From contig JADLHJ010000078.1 in assembly GCA_020848835.1 (NCBI GenBank), positions 42,738-106,737 of the forward strand: 64,000 bases of DNA, written 5' to 3'. The notes beneath the pieces were generated by a model. It ran no database searches. It was not told the origin of the DNA and was given only the letters and a program-made list of their open reading frames with translations. Below are positions 46,096-55,908 of this stretch, piece by piece; position 1 is the first letter of the stretch, and each line of letters begins with the position of its first letter. The DNA is from Candidatus Hydrogenedentota bacterium. Its GTDB lineage: Bacteria > Hydrogenedentota > Hydrogenedentia > Hydrogenedentales > SLHB01. The position numbers were made by a program, and so were the translations under genes.

Positions 46096-47294
46096 CACAC
46101 AACCTGCGGGCGCTGCGCCTTCGCGCTTTCCGGCGACTGCACCGCATCGTGCTGTGCCGCCGCAGCTTTGTACGCGTTCAGTAAATTAACGTGGTACTGC
46201 CGCGCCGTGTACATCTGCATCGCTTTTTTGCGACCCATCTGCCCCATACGACGGCACAGCTCTGCATCCTTCCACAGCGCGGTCATGCAACGCGCGAGGT
46301 CTTGCGAGTCGCCTGCATTGAAGAGGAACCCGGTAACACCGTGCTCGACCAACTCTGGAAGCGCACCGGCATTCGCCGCGATTACCGGAATTCCCATCAT
46401 CATGGCTTCGACCACCACAAGCCCGAAAACTTCGGCCCAACGGCTGGGCACCACGATGAAACGAGCGCCCTTATAAAAATCGGTAAGCGCGTCACCGCTG
46501 AGGTGGCCGACCCATTGCACGTTCGGTGCGGTCGACTGTGGTACCGCTGTCGCGTGACCAGCAATGCGCAACGGCATACCCGCACGCCATGTGGCTTCGA
46601 GCAGCGTATCAATTCCCTTTTCGGGTGCAATACGCCCGACGAATGCCCCGTACCTTCCCTGTGCGGGATCGCCGATAGTCTTCGTCATACGCACCATGTT
46701 CGGCACAACGCGAAGTCTATCTTCCGCGAGACCCGCTTCTACCATGCGCTGCTTGATGAATTCGCTCGGTGCGAGAAAAAGATCGACATTTTCCTGGAAT
46801 AGCTTAAACGACTTCGCGACGCCTGCGCGCAATGCGAAGGCCGCACTCTCCAACCGATTGCCACGGCAATTCTGAGTGAAACACGCCATCGTTGAACCGT
46901 GCGTGCAACGGTTGCAAGGTTTTCCATGACTAATGTGCGTAGAAATCGGACACGTCACCCGGAAGTCGTGGCACGTCATCACAACCGGCACGCCCGCCGC
47001 CCGGCAATCGCGCAGCACCCACGGCGAATGCGCGGGATAGACTTCGTGTACGTGAACGATGTCAGGCGCGAAATCCTCAATCACTTCGCGCATCTCGCGC
47101 CGCGCTTTGCGCGAATATATCCCTCGCGCGCAGGCCGTTACGCGTCCGAGCAAGGACGTGTCGAATGTGGAACTGTCGCTGGTCATCATATAGACGTCGT
47201 GGCCGCTCTTCCGGAGGACCTCGCCGGTAATCTTGGCCATGAAATCGGAGCCACCGCCGAAACGGTGCCAATTCATTATCTGGACTACACGCAT
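46095..47294 (-). CDS. family 4 glycosyltransferase with Cys-rich motif
   Basis: The 399-residue GT-B enzyme has an N-terminal acceptor domain (NWHRFGGGSDFM) and a C-terminal donor domain (GRIAPEKGIDTLLEA; EVFGLVVVEAMMMG, the EX7E motif). A cysteine cluster, CNRCTHGSTMACFTQNCRGN, lies near residue 135 and also occurs in the paralogue at 52130-53326. ATG 47294 matches the family start; the longer frame adds a leader overlapping the GT2 gene. The donor sugar is unknown. Confidence 0.9.
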   Translation of the reverse strand: MRVVQIMNWHRFGGGSDFMAKITGEVLRKSGHDVYMMTSDSSTFDTSLLGRVTACARGIYSRKARREMREVIEDFAPDIVHVHEVYPAHSPWVLRDCRAAGVPVVMTCHDFRVTCPISTHISHGKPCNRCTHGSTMACFTQNCRGNRLESAAFALRAGVAKSFKLFQENVDLFLAPSEFIKQRMVEAGLAEDRLRVVPNMVRMTKTIGDPAQGRYGAFVGRIAPEKGIDTLLEATWRAGMPLRIAGHATAVPQSTAPNVQWVGHLSGDALTDFYKGARFIVVPSRWAEVFGLVVVEAMMMGIPVIAANAGALPELVEHGVTGFLFNAGDSQDLARCMTALWKDAELCRRMGQMGRKKAMQMYTARQYHVNLLNAYKAAAAQHDAVQSPESAKAQRPQVV

Positions 47295-47304
47295 TGCACT
47301 TCCT

Positions 47305-48303
47305 TCAACCGGCCGCGCGATCGAACATCTGACGTTCGCCGCGGAACTCAATCACATTAGCTGTCGATTGTTTTGCTGTACTGTTGCCAGCCAATATCAC
47401 CGCGACGACACGCTTGGCATATGCGATTGCGCGTACGCAGCGGCATTTGCCAGCGACATATTCGGCGTCGTGACCCAACAGGCGATGCCATGCCAGCCGC
47501 GGGAAATGAATCATGGCCGCTTGCCCCACACGCGCCACCGCTGTCATCGTGGCCTTCCAACGCCCCCACTCACGGACATCGCGCACTGCAAAACAATCGC
47601 CGCCGCGCGTCGCCGCCCAGGTGAGATAGCCGGATTCCAGGCGGTATGGCGGGATGATATGACGCACCACAGCGTGCGGCGTGAACCAGCAGGTAACGCC
47701 GGCGCCGCGCAGGCGCATGAGCAGTTCGGTATCCTCGCCTCCCTGCGTAAGCGATTCGTCGAAGCCTCCTACCTTTTGTATGATGTCCTTCTTAAGTAGC
47801 AGGTTCCCGGTGCACAGCAAGGAGTCTCGCGTACACGGCTCTAGATCGCCGGCGCACGGTATCTCGCCCAATATTAATCGCGTCTGACGCGGTAGCGATT
47901 GCAGCACTTTTTCCGGCAGTTCGAGCGTGCGTGCGCCGCCTACACATTGCGCGCTGGCTTTGGCTTGTGCGAACCACAGGTTCCACAGCCAAGTGGGCTC
48001 TGCAATTTGATCGTCGTCGGTGAACGCGATCCATTCGCTGCGCGCGGCATGGACCCCTGTGTTGCGGACCGCCGAAATACCGCGGCCGTTTTCGCGAATG
48101 TAAACTACCCGACGATCCGTGCACCGCTTCGCCTCGCGCACGACTTCTGCGGTCCTGTCGGTGGAACCGTCGTCAACCACGATAATTTCGTATTCCAACC
48201 CCGGTGGGCATTGTTGGATTACGAGCGATTGAAGCGCGCGCTCAAGCAGATCCGCGCGGTTATACGTGCAAACCACGACGCTGATATCTGTTCGTCTGTT
48301 CAT
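47305..48303 (-). CDS. family 2 glycosyltransferase
   Basis: The 332-residue GT-A enzyme starts with the GT2 signature ISVVVCTYNRADLL and has the nucleotide-binding IIVVDDGSTDRT and a DXD-type FTDDDQIAEPTWL. GGFDESLTQGGEDTELLMRL follows near residue 195. It transfers a sugar to the growing repeat unit. It lacks clear membrane helices and is likely cytoplasmic or peripheral. Confidence 0.92.
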   Translation of the reverse strand: MNRRTDISVVVCTYNRADLLERALQSLVIQQCPPGLEYEIIVVDDGSTDRTAEVVREAKRCTDRRVVYIRENGRGISAVRNTGVHAARSEWIAFTDDDQIAEPTWLWNLWFAQAKASAQCVGGARTLELPEKVLQSLPRQTRLILGEIPCAGDLEPCTRDSLLCTGNLLLKKDIIQKVGGFDESLTQGGEDTELLMRLRGAGVTCWFTPHAVVRHIIPPYRLESGYLTWAATRGGDCFAVRDVREWGRWKATMTAVARVGQAAMIHFPRLAWHRLLGHDAEYVAGKCRCVRAIAYAKRVVAVILAGNSTAKQSTANVIEFRGERQMFDRAAG

Positions 48304-48338
48304 TGGTTTCGCTTTACGCGGTTTTGCTTTTCGGACGC

Positions 48339-49712
48339 TTATACAACCGCCTTCAGGCGCGTGGCGCGTGCCTGTGAATGTGCAAGCACAGGTGCGCGGC
48401 CGATCGAGTCGTAGTCAAATCCAAGCATTTTTACGAGATCCGTGGAGAAAATATTGCGGCCGTCGAAGATTACCGGCGCTTTCAGCAAGGTTTTCATTCG
48501 ATCAAAGTCGGGATTCTTGAAGTACGACCATTCCGTAACAATGAGGAGCGCATCGCAATTCTGCAGGGCGCTGTAACTGTCCTCAGCGTAGGTCACGCCG
48601 GCCCGAGGGCCGAGATAACGCTGCGCCTCGCGCATTGCCTTGGGATCGTAAGCCTGCACCTCGGCCCCGGCTTTCACCAGCGCATCGATCAGCAACAATG
48701 ACGGTGCTTCGCGCACGTCGTCAGTTTCCGGTTTGAAAGACAGCCCCCACATGGCGAAACGTTTTCCAGTGAGATCGCCGTCGTAGTAGGCCTCGACTTT
48801 GCGCAAGAGGGCCGTCTTCTGTGTTTGATTCACTTCTTCGACAGATTTCAGGAGGCGCGGCTCGTGGCCTGCCGTCCGCGCAGTGCTCACAAGCGCCTGC
48901 ACATCCTTCGGGAAACAGGACCCGCCGTAGCCGATGCCTGGGAAAATGAATTGATAACCGATGCGGCTGTCGGAGCCGATGCCATTGCGGACGTCTTCCA
49001 CATTTGCGCCTACCCGCTCGCAGATCGTCGCGATCTCGTTGATGAAAGAAATCTTCATCGCGAGCATGGCGTTGGCGGCATACTTCGTCATCTCGGAGGA
49101 GGTTGTGTCCATCGTCATCACCGGATGGCCGTCACGGATGAAACTCGCGTAGAGTTCTTTCATCAGCACTTCCGTGCGGCAATCACTGCACCCAATCACG
49201 ATGCGATCCGGATTCATGAAGTCGTCGATGGCGCATCCTTCGCGCAGGAATTCCGGATTGGAGACGACATCGAAATCGAAACGCATTTTCCGTTCGCGCA
49301 AGGTCGCTTCAATCGTATTGCGCACTTTCTCCGCCGTCCCTACGGGCACGGTCGATTTGTTCACGACAATCTTGTAACCGTTGATGTAGTCGCCGATAGA
49401 CTTCGCCGCCGCGAGCACATGTTTCAGGTCTGCCGTGCCATCTTCCAGCGGCGGGGTGCCAACTGCGATGAAGACAAAGAGCGCCTTCTCAATCGCCGCC
49501 TTGAGATCGGTAGTGAAGGACAATCGTCCATGCTCGACGTTCAGCGCCACCATTTCGTCCAGACCCGGTTCATAGATGGGGATGCGGCCGAAACGCAACG
49601 CTTCGATCTTTGCAGCGTCAATGTCTACACAAGTGACGTCGTGGCCTACCTCGCTGAAGCAGGTGCCCGTCACGAGGCCAACGTAGCCAGTACCGATTAC
49701 GGCGATTTTCAT
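48339..49712 (-). CDS. UDP-glucose/GDP-mannose dehydrogenase family enzyme
   Basis: The 457-residue protein opens with KIAVIGTGYVGLVTGTCFSE and has the catalytic Cys in YGGSCFPKDVQAL near residue 265. The C-terminal UDP-binding domain contains WGLSFKPETDDVREAPS. It most resembles UDP-glucose 6-dehydrogenase (to UDP-glucuronate), though UDP-ManNAc dehydrogenases share these motifs. ATG 49712 fits the family start. It supplies an acidic sugar for the polymer. Confidence 0.93.
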   Translation of the reverse strand: MKIAVIGTGYVGLVTGTCFSEVGHDVTCVDIDAAKIEALRFGRIPIYEPGLDEMVALNVEHGRLSFTTDLKAAIEKALFVFIAVGTPPLEDGTADLKHVLAAAKSIGDYINGYKIVVNKSTVPVGTAEKVRNTIEATLRERKMRFDFDVVSNPEFLREGCAIDDFMNPDRIVIGCSDCRTEVLMKELYASFIRDGHPVMTMDTTSSEMTKYAANAMLAMKISFINEIATICERVGANVEDVRNGIGSDSRIGYQFIFPGIGYGGSCFPKDVQALVSTARTAGHEPRLLKSVEEVNQTQKTALLRKVEAYYDGDLTGKRFAMWGLSFKPETDDVREAPSLLLIDALVKAGAEVQAYDPKAMREAQRYLGPRAGVTYAEDSYSALQNCDALLIVTEWSYFKNPDFDRMKTLLKAPVIFDGRNIFSTDLVKMLGFDYDSIGRAPVLAHSQARATRLKAVV

Positions 49713-49726
49713 GCTGATTCCTCTCG

Positions 49727-51019
49727 TTATCGCCGGATGCCGGCGCCGTTTGCAGGTTGATGTACAAGTAATGGTGTGCCTGATGTTGCAGCTGTCACCC
49801 GTGCTCCGAGGCGGCCTTCCACCAGGGCGTAATACCAATTTTCAAGATTGACGATGAGCTTGTCCCATGCGAAGACTTTCTGCGCTACCTCGCGCGCGTA
49901 CATGCCGACACGCACGCAACGTTCTCCATCGTTCAGATAATCGCGCGCTGTTGCCGCCATGCCCTCCGGTGTTTCTTCGCACAGGGTGCCAATCGGGAAG
50001 CGCTCGAAAAGCCATTTCACTTCGCCGACGGGATTAGAAATCGTGGGGCGCCCTATACACATATAGTCGCCAATCTTGTTCGGCCAACGGCCAACGTTAC
50101 TGACTTTCTGTGTGTATGGCATGAGAAAGACATCCGCCGCTGCGAGATAGCTCGGAAGGTCTTTATAGGCAATTGGGCCGACCGCTTTAATTCCGCTCAG
50201 TGCTTCCCGGTTTGACACCATGTTCTTAACGTCGCGCGCTGTCGGCCCGACGAGCAGCAACATCGTGCGTGGATCGGAGAGGCGAAGAATCTCGTAGGCC
50301 TTCACCGCCATTGGCAGGTCGATCAGAACGTCCAATCCGGAGAAACACACCACGGGGGCGTCTTCCGATATACCAAGCATTCTGCGGCTCTGCGCCTGGT
50401 CCGGTATCTTCGCGAATGCACGCACCGGAGCGCCGCCCGGAATTACGAGGCAGCGCTCGCGTTCGACGCCAAGGTTCACCGCGCGCTCCATGAGCGCATG
50501 GCTGATGGCGGTCAGACCATCAAGTTTGTTGCGGTAGTACTCTTCAAAAAATACTTCAATTCCCGAAAACAGCCATTGATACCAAAGCGGGCGGCGCTCT
50601 TTGATCAACCCGCCGTGACCCCACCAATCGATCCAATCGCTCACGATCGGAATCTTCTTCTCGCGCGCGTAAGCCATCGCGGGCAATACAACCGCGAGCC
50701 GCGTATCGAGACAGTGGATTAGATCGTACTGCTTGTTCTCCCGGCGCAGAAACTGCAAGCGCCGCCATGCGCAGACCGGATCCCAACCTTGCCGCAACGC
50801 ACCGACAAGCAAGTCCGGATTTTCGATCACGCGGAACTTCTCGACCTTTTCGATCTTAGTGCGTAGCATTTCCTTGTTCGCGTGGCACATCACATCGACG
50901 TCGTGCCCGCGCGCGGCAAGCTCGCTCGCCCACGGGTGGGCGCGAAAATTGATCTTGAAGCGCCGATGATTACTCACCAGGAGAATGCGCAGCGGGCGTT
51001 TTCTGGCCTGAGCCGTCAT
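49727..51019 (-). CDS. family 4 glycosyltransferase
   Basis: The 430-residue GT-B type protein has an N-terminal [20 protein letters not shown] region with [13 protein letters not shown]. The donor domain includes [20 protein letters not shown] and [20 protein letters not shown]. It overlaps the next gene upstream as ATGA. The donor and acceptor are unknown; the context indicates exopolysaccharide repeat-unit assembly. Confidence 0.87.
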   Translation of the reverse strand: MTAQARKRPLRILLVSNHRRFKINFRAHPWASELAARGHDVDVMCHANKEMLRTKIEKVEKFRVIENPDLLVGALRQGWDPVCAWRRLQFLRRENKQYDLIHCLDTRLAVVLPAMAYAREKKIPIVSDWIDWWGHGGLIKERRPLWYQWLFSGIEVFFEEYYRNKLDGLTAISHALMERAVNLGVERERCLVIPGGAPVRAFAKIPDQAQSRRMLGISEDAPVVCFSGLDVLIDLPMAVKAYEILRLSDPRTMLLLVGPTARDVKNMVSNREALSGIKAVGPIAYKDLPSYLAAADVFLMPYTQKVSNVGRWPNKIGDYMCIGRPTISNPVGEVKWLFERFPIGTLCEETPEGMAATARDYLNDGERCVRVGMYAREVAQKVFAWDKLIVNLENWYYALVEGRLGARVTAATSGTPLLVHQPANGAGIRR

Positions 51020-52101
51020 GCGGGGATCGCCACGCGTTGCGGTTCATGATGCTCTACATTTGCCGTGTACACCTCTTCGAGGATGTGCGGCACATCGTAG
51101 GTAATGCGCCAATCGGGGTAATGCGACTCGAATTTCTGTAGACCGCTGATCCACCAGATGTGATCGCCAATGCGGTTCTCATCCACATACAAAGTATCCA
51201 TGCGCTTGCCGCTAATGGATTCGCATAGCGATATGGCTTCGCGCATCGAACAGTTGCTGTAGCGGCCACCACCGATGTTGTAAACCTCACCGCTACGAGG
51301 GCGCTTGTAGAATTCATAGAAGGCCTGGATGAGATCGTAGCTGTGAATGTTATCGCGCACCTGCTTGCCTTTGTAGCCGTAGATGCGATAGGTGCGACCG
51401 CTCACGCAGCACTTCATAAGGTACGCAAGGAAACCGTGCAGCTCGGCGCCCGAGTGTCCCGGACCCGTCAGGCAACCGCCGCGAAACACCGCAGTCTTCA
51501 TTTTGAAGTAACGGCCATACTCCTGGACCATGACGTCCGCGGCGACTTTCGATGCGCCGAATACCGAGTGCGTGCAATTGTCGATCGACATCGTCTCGGT
51601 AATGCCGCCTTCGTACTCGTGGCCTTCAGCGATTTCCCAACGTTCTTCAAGTTCGCGTAGCGCCAAGGTATTTGGACGGTCGCCGTAGACTTTGTTTGTG
51701 GACGTAAAGATGAAGACCGCTTCCGGCGCGTATTGGCGCGTACACTCAAGCAAGTTGAGGGTACCAACTGCGTTCACGCCGAAATCGGTGAGTGGCGCGC
51801 GCGCGGCCCAGTCGTGAGAAGGTTGTGCGGCCGTGTGCACGACCAGCGCAACGTCGCGGCCATACTGCTCGAATATGAGGCGCATGGTCGCGATATCGCG
51901 AATGTCCGCGGAGTAATGTTTGTAATTGAGCAACGTAGATTTGAGCTGATCGACAGACCAAGAGGTGGAGGCTTCCTCGCCGAAGAATTCGGCGCGCATG
52001 TTGTTATCAATCCCGACGATGTAAAACCCGCGTTTACTGAAGAAGCGCGCAGCCTCCGCGCCGATGAGTCCGCCAGAACCCGTGATGATAGCCACCTTCA
52101 T
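51016..52101 (-). CDS. CDP-paratose 2-epimerase-like sugar epimerase
   Basis: The 361-residue extended short-chain dehydrogenase has the NAD motif [17 protein letters not shown] and the distinctive [17 protein letters not shown] of CDP-paratose/tyvelose 2-epimerases. A VFGASK stretch, [15 protein letters not shown] and [11 protein letters not shown] follow. The family similarity is clear, but the sugar could differ. ATG 52101 matches the family start; the longer frame is an unrelated leader. Confidence 0.87.
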   Translation of the reverse strand: MKVAIITGSGGLIGAEAARFFSKRGFYIVGIDNNMRAEFFGEEASTSWSVDQLKSTLLNYKHYSADIRDIATMRLIFEQYGRDVALVVHTAAQPSHDWAARAPLTDFGVNAVGTLNLLECTRQYAPEAVFIFTSTNKVYGDRPNTLALRELEERWEIAEGHEYEGGITETMSIDNCTHSVFGASKVAADVMVQEYGRYFKMKTAVFRGGCLTGPGHSGAELHGFLAYLMKCCVSGRTYRIYGYKGKQVRDNIHSYDLIQAFYEFYKRPRSGEVYNIGGGRYSNCSMREAISLCESISGKRMDTLYVDENRIGDHIWWISGLQKFESHYPDWRITYDVPHILEEVYTANVEHHEPQRVAIPA

Positions 52102-52129
52102 GTCACATACTCCCTGTTTCGTCGGCCCG

Positions 52130-53326
52130 TTATGCGATTCTTGCCATATTGCCGGCGACTGCCGGCGCTGAATTCGTTCGCATTGCTTTCGCATACACAT
52201 TCATGAGACGTGTGTAGTACGTTTCTTCGCTGTATTCGCGTTCCACTTTGCGGCGTCCTGCTTCGCCCATCTGCACGCAGAGGCAGGAATCGTTCCAAAG
52301 ACGCTCGATATGGGCGGCAAGCGTAGCTGCGTCGCCAGCCCCAAAATGAAGACCCGTTACGCCGTCATCCACAATTTCCGCAAGTCCTGCCATGTTCGTG
52401 GAGACGACCGGGAGGCCAAAGCTCATGGCTTCCGCCGCAACGAGGCCAAATGCTTCATACCAACGGCTGGGCACAACGCAGAAGCGCGCACGCGCATAGA
52501 ACTCGGCGAGTGCTTCGCGATCGAGTTGACCAACGAAGGTGACATTTGACGGCGCGAGGCTGCGGAGTACCGACTCCATCGGACCTTCGCCCGCGATACG
52601 AACTGGAATGTTTGGAAGGCGCTTTGCCGCATGTAGCAGAGTTTCAATTCCCTTTTCCTCACTGAAGCGGCCTGCCAATGCAACGTAAATGCCCGCAGCA
52701 GGGTCGGCAATTATGCTCGGCAGTGGCACCACGTTCGGAACCACTGTGATTCGCTCGGCTGCAAAACCTGCCGCGATTAGGCGTCTCTTAACAAACTCGC
52801 TTGGTGGAACGAAGACGTCAACCGCGCTATGAAAGAGGCCGCGCTGCCGCGTCAGCATGTTGCGCGCGGCAAATGCGGTGCTTTCGGCGATGTTCCCGCG
52901 ACAGTTCGTAACGGCACACATGTACTCACGCCCGCCGCTGCAAGAGGTACAGACTTTCCCATTGCGCATAAGGACGCCCGTGGGACATTCCATCCGGTAG
53001 TTCGGACAGCGCATGACGACGGGAATGCCCTCCTCCGCGCAGGCTTCCAGCGCGGAGGGTGAAATCAGCGGATAAAGATTGTGAACATGGACAACGTCTG
53101 GGTTTTGCTCTCTGAGTGCTGCTTTCACCGCGGCTTTTGCTGTTTTCGAATAGGCGCTCGATACGAAAGCCTGAATCTTCGCGACAGCGCCGGAGATATC
53201 GTTACTCTTGCGTTCGAAGGTAGCGACGCTGTGCCCTTTCGCTCGAAGAATGCCGCAGATGCGTTCGAACATCACGTCTTCGCCGCCACGGTAGCGGTAG
53301 TAATTGTGAATATGGAGCGCGAGCAT
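52130..53326 (-). CDS. family 4 glycosyltransferase with Cys-rich motif
   Basis: The 398-residue GT-B enzyme has [17 protein letters not shown] at the N-terminus. Donor domain motifs are [15 protein letters not shown] and [14 protein letters not shown] (EX7E). A cysteine cluster [20 protein letters not shown] lies near residue 140 and is shared with the paralogue at 46095-47294. The two proteins align through most of their length. The gene directly follows the next glycosyltransferase with no gap. Confidence 0.91.
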   Translation of the reverse strand: MLALHIHNYYRYRGGEDVMFERICGILRAKGHSVATFERKSNDISGAVAKIQAFVSSAYSKTAKAAVKAALREQNPDVVHVHNLYPLISPSALEACAEEGIPVVMRCPNYRMECPTGVLMRNGKVCTSCSGGREYMCAVTNCRGNIAESTAFAARNMLTRQRGLFHSAVDVFVPPSEFVKRRLIAAGFAAERITVVPNVVPLPSIIADPAAGIYVALAGRFSEEKGIETLLHAAKRLPNIPVRIAGEGPMESVLRSLAPSNVTFVGQLDREALAEFYARARFCVVPSRWYEAFGLVAAEAMSFGLPVVSTNMAGLAEIVDDGVTGLHFGAGDAATLAAHIERLWNDSCLCVQMGEAGRRKVEREYSEETYYTRLMNVYAKAMRTNSAPAVAGNMARIA

Positions 53327-54520
53327 TTATGCGGCCCTCCGCGAGAGCGACGAGCATATCGCGTCTACTTGTCTTGCTGCCGTGTCGAAGGAGCAGTGCT
53401 CCTGCGCGTATAGCGCGATACTCTCGGGCGCGTATGCATCCAGGTTGCAAAGCATTCGCTCGAGCACTTCGCAAAACGCCGCGTGGTCGCCGCAGGTAAA
53501 CACTTCTCCGGTGTGGCCTTGCTCTATGTATTCCTGAAGGCTACCGACAGCGCTCGCAAGAACAGGACGCCCATAGGCGTATGCCATGAACTTTATACCG
53601 CTCTGACTACCTTCAAGATAAGGAAGCAAGACAATGTCGGCGGCCTTGAAGAGTAATTCCATATCGGAATTGGATACCGCGCCAAACTTCGCATTAACCT
53701 TAAGGGTGCCGGCGTGCGCATTGACCATGCGCTCGACCAAATCTTGATAGGAACGCTCGGGCGCATGACCGCGGACAAGCAACGTGACGTTTGCTGCGCG
53801 ATAATTGTCAAGTGCCTCGAGCACGAAATGCGTTCCCTTATAAAAACGCTGTAGGCCGAAGCACAACAAGACGCGTTCGTGCTTGGGAATCCCGAGTTGT
53901 TCACGTGCGGATGGCTTGGAGATGTCGGCACTATCTTTCGCGTGATAAGTGCCGTGGGCAACGACGCTGACCCGCTCCGTATCTACACCGAACTCATAGA
54001 CAATGCGTTCCTTGATTGCCTGCCCATGTACGACAATCTTGTCTACGAGGAGGCGGTAGACAATACTGTACACGATTCGGTTCTTGACGGAGTCGGCATC
54101 GTGCGGAAGCACATTGTGCGCCGTATACACGACGTGTTTGCCGAGCATGCGAAATAGCGGGTACATCAAAACGCAACGCAGCATTGGACGGCCGATGCTC
54201 ACATCGTAAACCGTGTCGCATTTTGCATCCGCCACGCAGCGCAACAATCGAGCATAGTAACTCGCCAATTTTGCAATTTCTCGTAGCGGGTTTCGTTCGC
54301 GTTTATCGTTGCCACGGATATTCAAGAGTGTCACGTTCTCGTGATAGGTTTGCCCTTCGTGCATATTGCCGCCGATTACGTAAACCGCGTGACCAAGGCG
54401 CGCCTGCGCGTTCGCCACTTCGCGGACGTAATCCGCCTGGAAGCCACTCGCGAGAATCAGGCGCACCTGCGCGCCCGTGGCTGCGCCGGTCCGTATTTGG
54501 TATGTAGCTGTGCCGCTCAT
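53327..54520 (-). CDS. family 4 glycosyltransferase
   Basis: The 397-residue GT-B protein has VRLILASGFQADYVREVANA at the N-terminus, MLGKHVVYTAHNVLPHD in the middle and CFGLQRFYKGTHFVLEAL in the donor domain. YLEGSQSGIKFMAYAYGRP occupies the place of the usual EX7E motif. It overlaps the O-antigen-ligase-like gene as ATGA. The sugar is unknown. Confidence 0.87.
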   Translation of the reverse strand: MSGTATYQIRTGAATGAQVRLILASGFQADYVREVANAQARLGHAVYVIGGNMHEGQTYHENVTLLNIRGNDKRERNPLREIAKLASYYARLLRCVADAKCDTVYDVSIGRPMLRCVLMYPLFRMLGKHVVYTAHNVLPHDADSVKNRIVYSIVYRLLVDKIVVHGQAIKERIVYEFGVDTERVSVVAHGTYHAKDSADISKPSAREQLGIPKHERVLLCFGLQRFYKGTHFVLEALDNYRAANVTLLVRGHAPERSYQDLVERMVNAHAGTLKVNAKFGAVSNSDMELLFKAADIVLLPYLEGSQSGIKFMAYAYGRPVLASAVGSLQEYIEQGHTGEVFTCGDHAAFCEVLERMLCNLDAYAPESIALYAQEHCSFDTAARQVDAICSSLSRRAA

Positions 54521-55908
54521 GCGCGCTCCGTGGGGAACGGCACAATCCGGCCGGTGGGGTTGAAAATGTGCGGCGCGCTAAACTTTCCGCCGTCGTGCGT
54601 AGAAACTTTTATCCGCAACGGCTCGGGCAATGCTTGGAAGGCCAAGTAGCTCAATGTGAGAAACTGCACGAAGGTTTGCATCGTCGGCACGAGCAGCGTC
54701 GATTCCGTCATGCCGCCGACAATACCCAACAACAACAACCCGCCGAGGAACGCAAACCTCGCGTCGCGCGTCACGCGATAGTACTTCACCGAACGCATCA
54801 TGCCGATGATTTGGATCAGCGCATAGGTACTGACGCCGACAATGCCGAGGCCCATCAACACCTCGAGGAATACGTTGTGGCATTCTGCAATAGGCCAGCC
54901 TTGGCGCGCGGTAATTTCGCGAATGTGGTGCACCGTGAAAAAGCTGCCGTAACCATAGCCTTGAAGCGGACGCTCCGCGGCGTATTCAATAAGTTGTTCC
55001 CAGAGTGGAAGGCGCCCCGTCAACGCCATCGCGCCGTCCATGTCCTGGTCGGTACGACCCAACAAAATGCCTTGCTGCAACGCCGGTAGCATCGAACCAC
55101 TTGCGATGAGAACGATGGCCAGAATCCCCGTAATGGACGCACAAGCGGCGAACAAGAAGCGCGGCGAACCTGCGTACACAATGATCAGGTAAAGGCCAAG
55201 CGTCAGCAGGAAACTAAGAAGCGACGTGCGCGACTTCGTCATGATCAGGAAGAAGAACGCAAAGCCGGCGAGACCGCCGTAGAACCAGCGAAAACGCTTT
55301 TCCGTCTGCAACGCAGCGATTGCCGCAAGCACGATGAACGAACAGTTCACGCCCTGGTTATTCGGGTGAATGGTGCCTGCAAAGCGATACCGGTCCGCGG
55401 CGGGGGTGAACGACCCGAGCGCGATCTCTGAGGCAATTCCGGCGAATAAATACGCCGTTGAGCTGAACAGAACGAGCATCATCATATCTCGCGGACTCAT
55501 TCGACAGGCCACGCCCATGGCCCCGAGAGATAAAGTCGCGATGACTACGATGCGTCGCGCGGTGAGTGCCCATTCTTCCGCCCAAAAAATACTGAGTAGC
55601 AGCCAAAGCACAAAAAAGATAATCAAGCCGGCAAGAAAGCCGTTAACCTGTAGGGGGCGGCGGCCCGGCATCGCAATCATGAGCGCACCGATACCGCCCA
55701 CCAACAAGAATCCAATTTGGCGTTTCGCATTTCCTTGCGACGCATCCTTCTGCAGCGTGTCTTCCGAAGGCAGGTAATCTTCGCCAATGGAGTAAGAGCG
55801 CACGGGATCGTGGAGCGCGATAAAAAAGGCAAACGTGAATAATAAGAACAATATCCACGGAAGGCCCGAGCGTTCTGGCGGGGCAGCCAATGTCAGTTCG
55901 GGATTCAT
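54517..55908 (-). CDS. O-antigen ligase / polysaccharide polymerase-like membrane protein
   Basis: The 463-residue protein has about ten to twelve membrane helices. A periplasmic loop lies before the last helices with PLWEQLIEYAAERPLQGYGY and ECHNVFLEVLMGLGIVG, typical of the Wzy_C/WaaL family. It would polymerise or ligate the lipid-linked polysaccharide at the periplasmic face. ATG 55908 gives an ATGA overlap with the flippase gene; the longer frame is hydrophilic and inside that gene. Confidence 0.88.
   Translation of the reverse strand: MNPELTLAAPPERSGLPWILFLLFTFAFFIALHDPVRSYSIGEDYLPSEDTLQKDASQGNAKRQIGFLLVGGIGALMIAMPGRRPLQVNGFLAGLIIFFVLWLLLSIFWAEEWALTARRIVVIATLSLGAMGVACRMSPRDMMMLVLFSSTAYLFAGIASEIALGSFTPAADRYRFAGTIHPNNQGVNCSFIVLAAIAALQTEKRFRWFYGGLAGFAFFFLIMTKSRTSLLSFLLTLGLYLIIVYAGSPRFLFAACASITGILAIVLIASGSMLPALQQGILLGRTDQDMDGAMALTGRLPLWEQLIEYAAERPLQGYGYGSFFTVHHIREITARQGWPIAECHNVFLEVLMGLGIVGVSTYALIQIIGMMRSVKYYRVTRDARFAFLGGLLLLGIVGGMTESTLLVPTMQTFVQFLTLSYLAFQALPEPLRIKVSTHDGGKFSAPHIFNPTGRIVPFPTERA

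Noticed and set aside
48339..49838. Longer start for the UDP-sugar dehydrogenase
   Set aside because: The extra 42 residues overlap the neighbouring glycosyltransferase gene and precede the canonical KIAVIGTGYVG start, so ATG 49712 was chosen.
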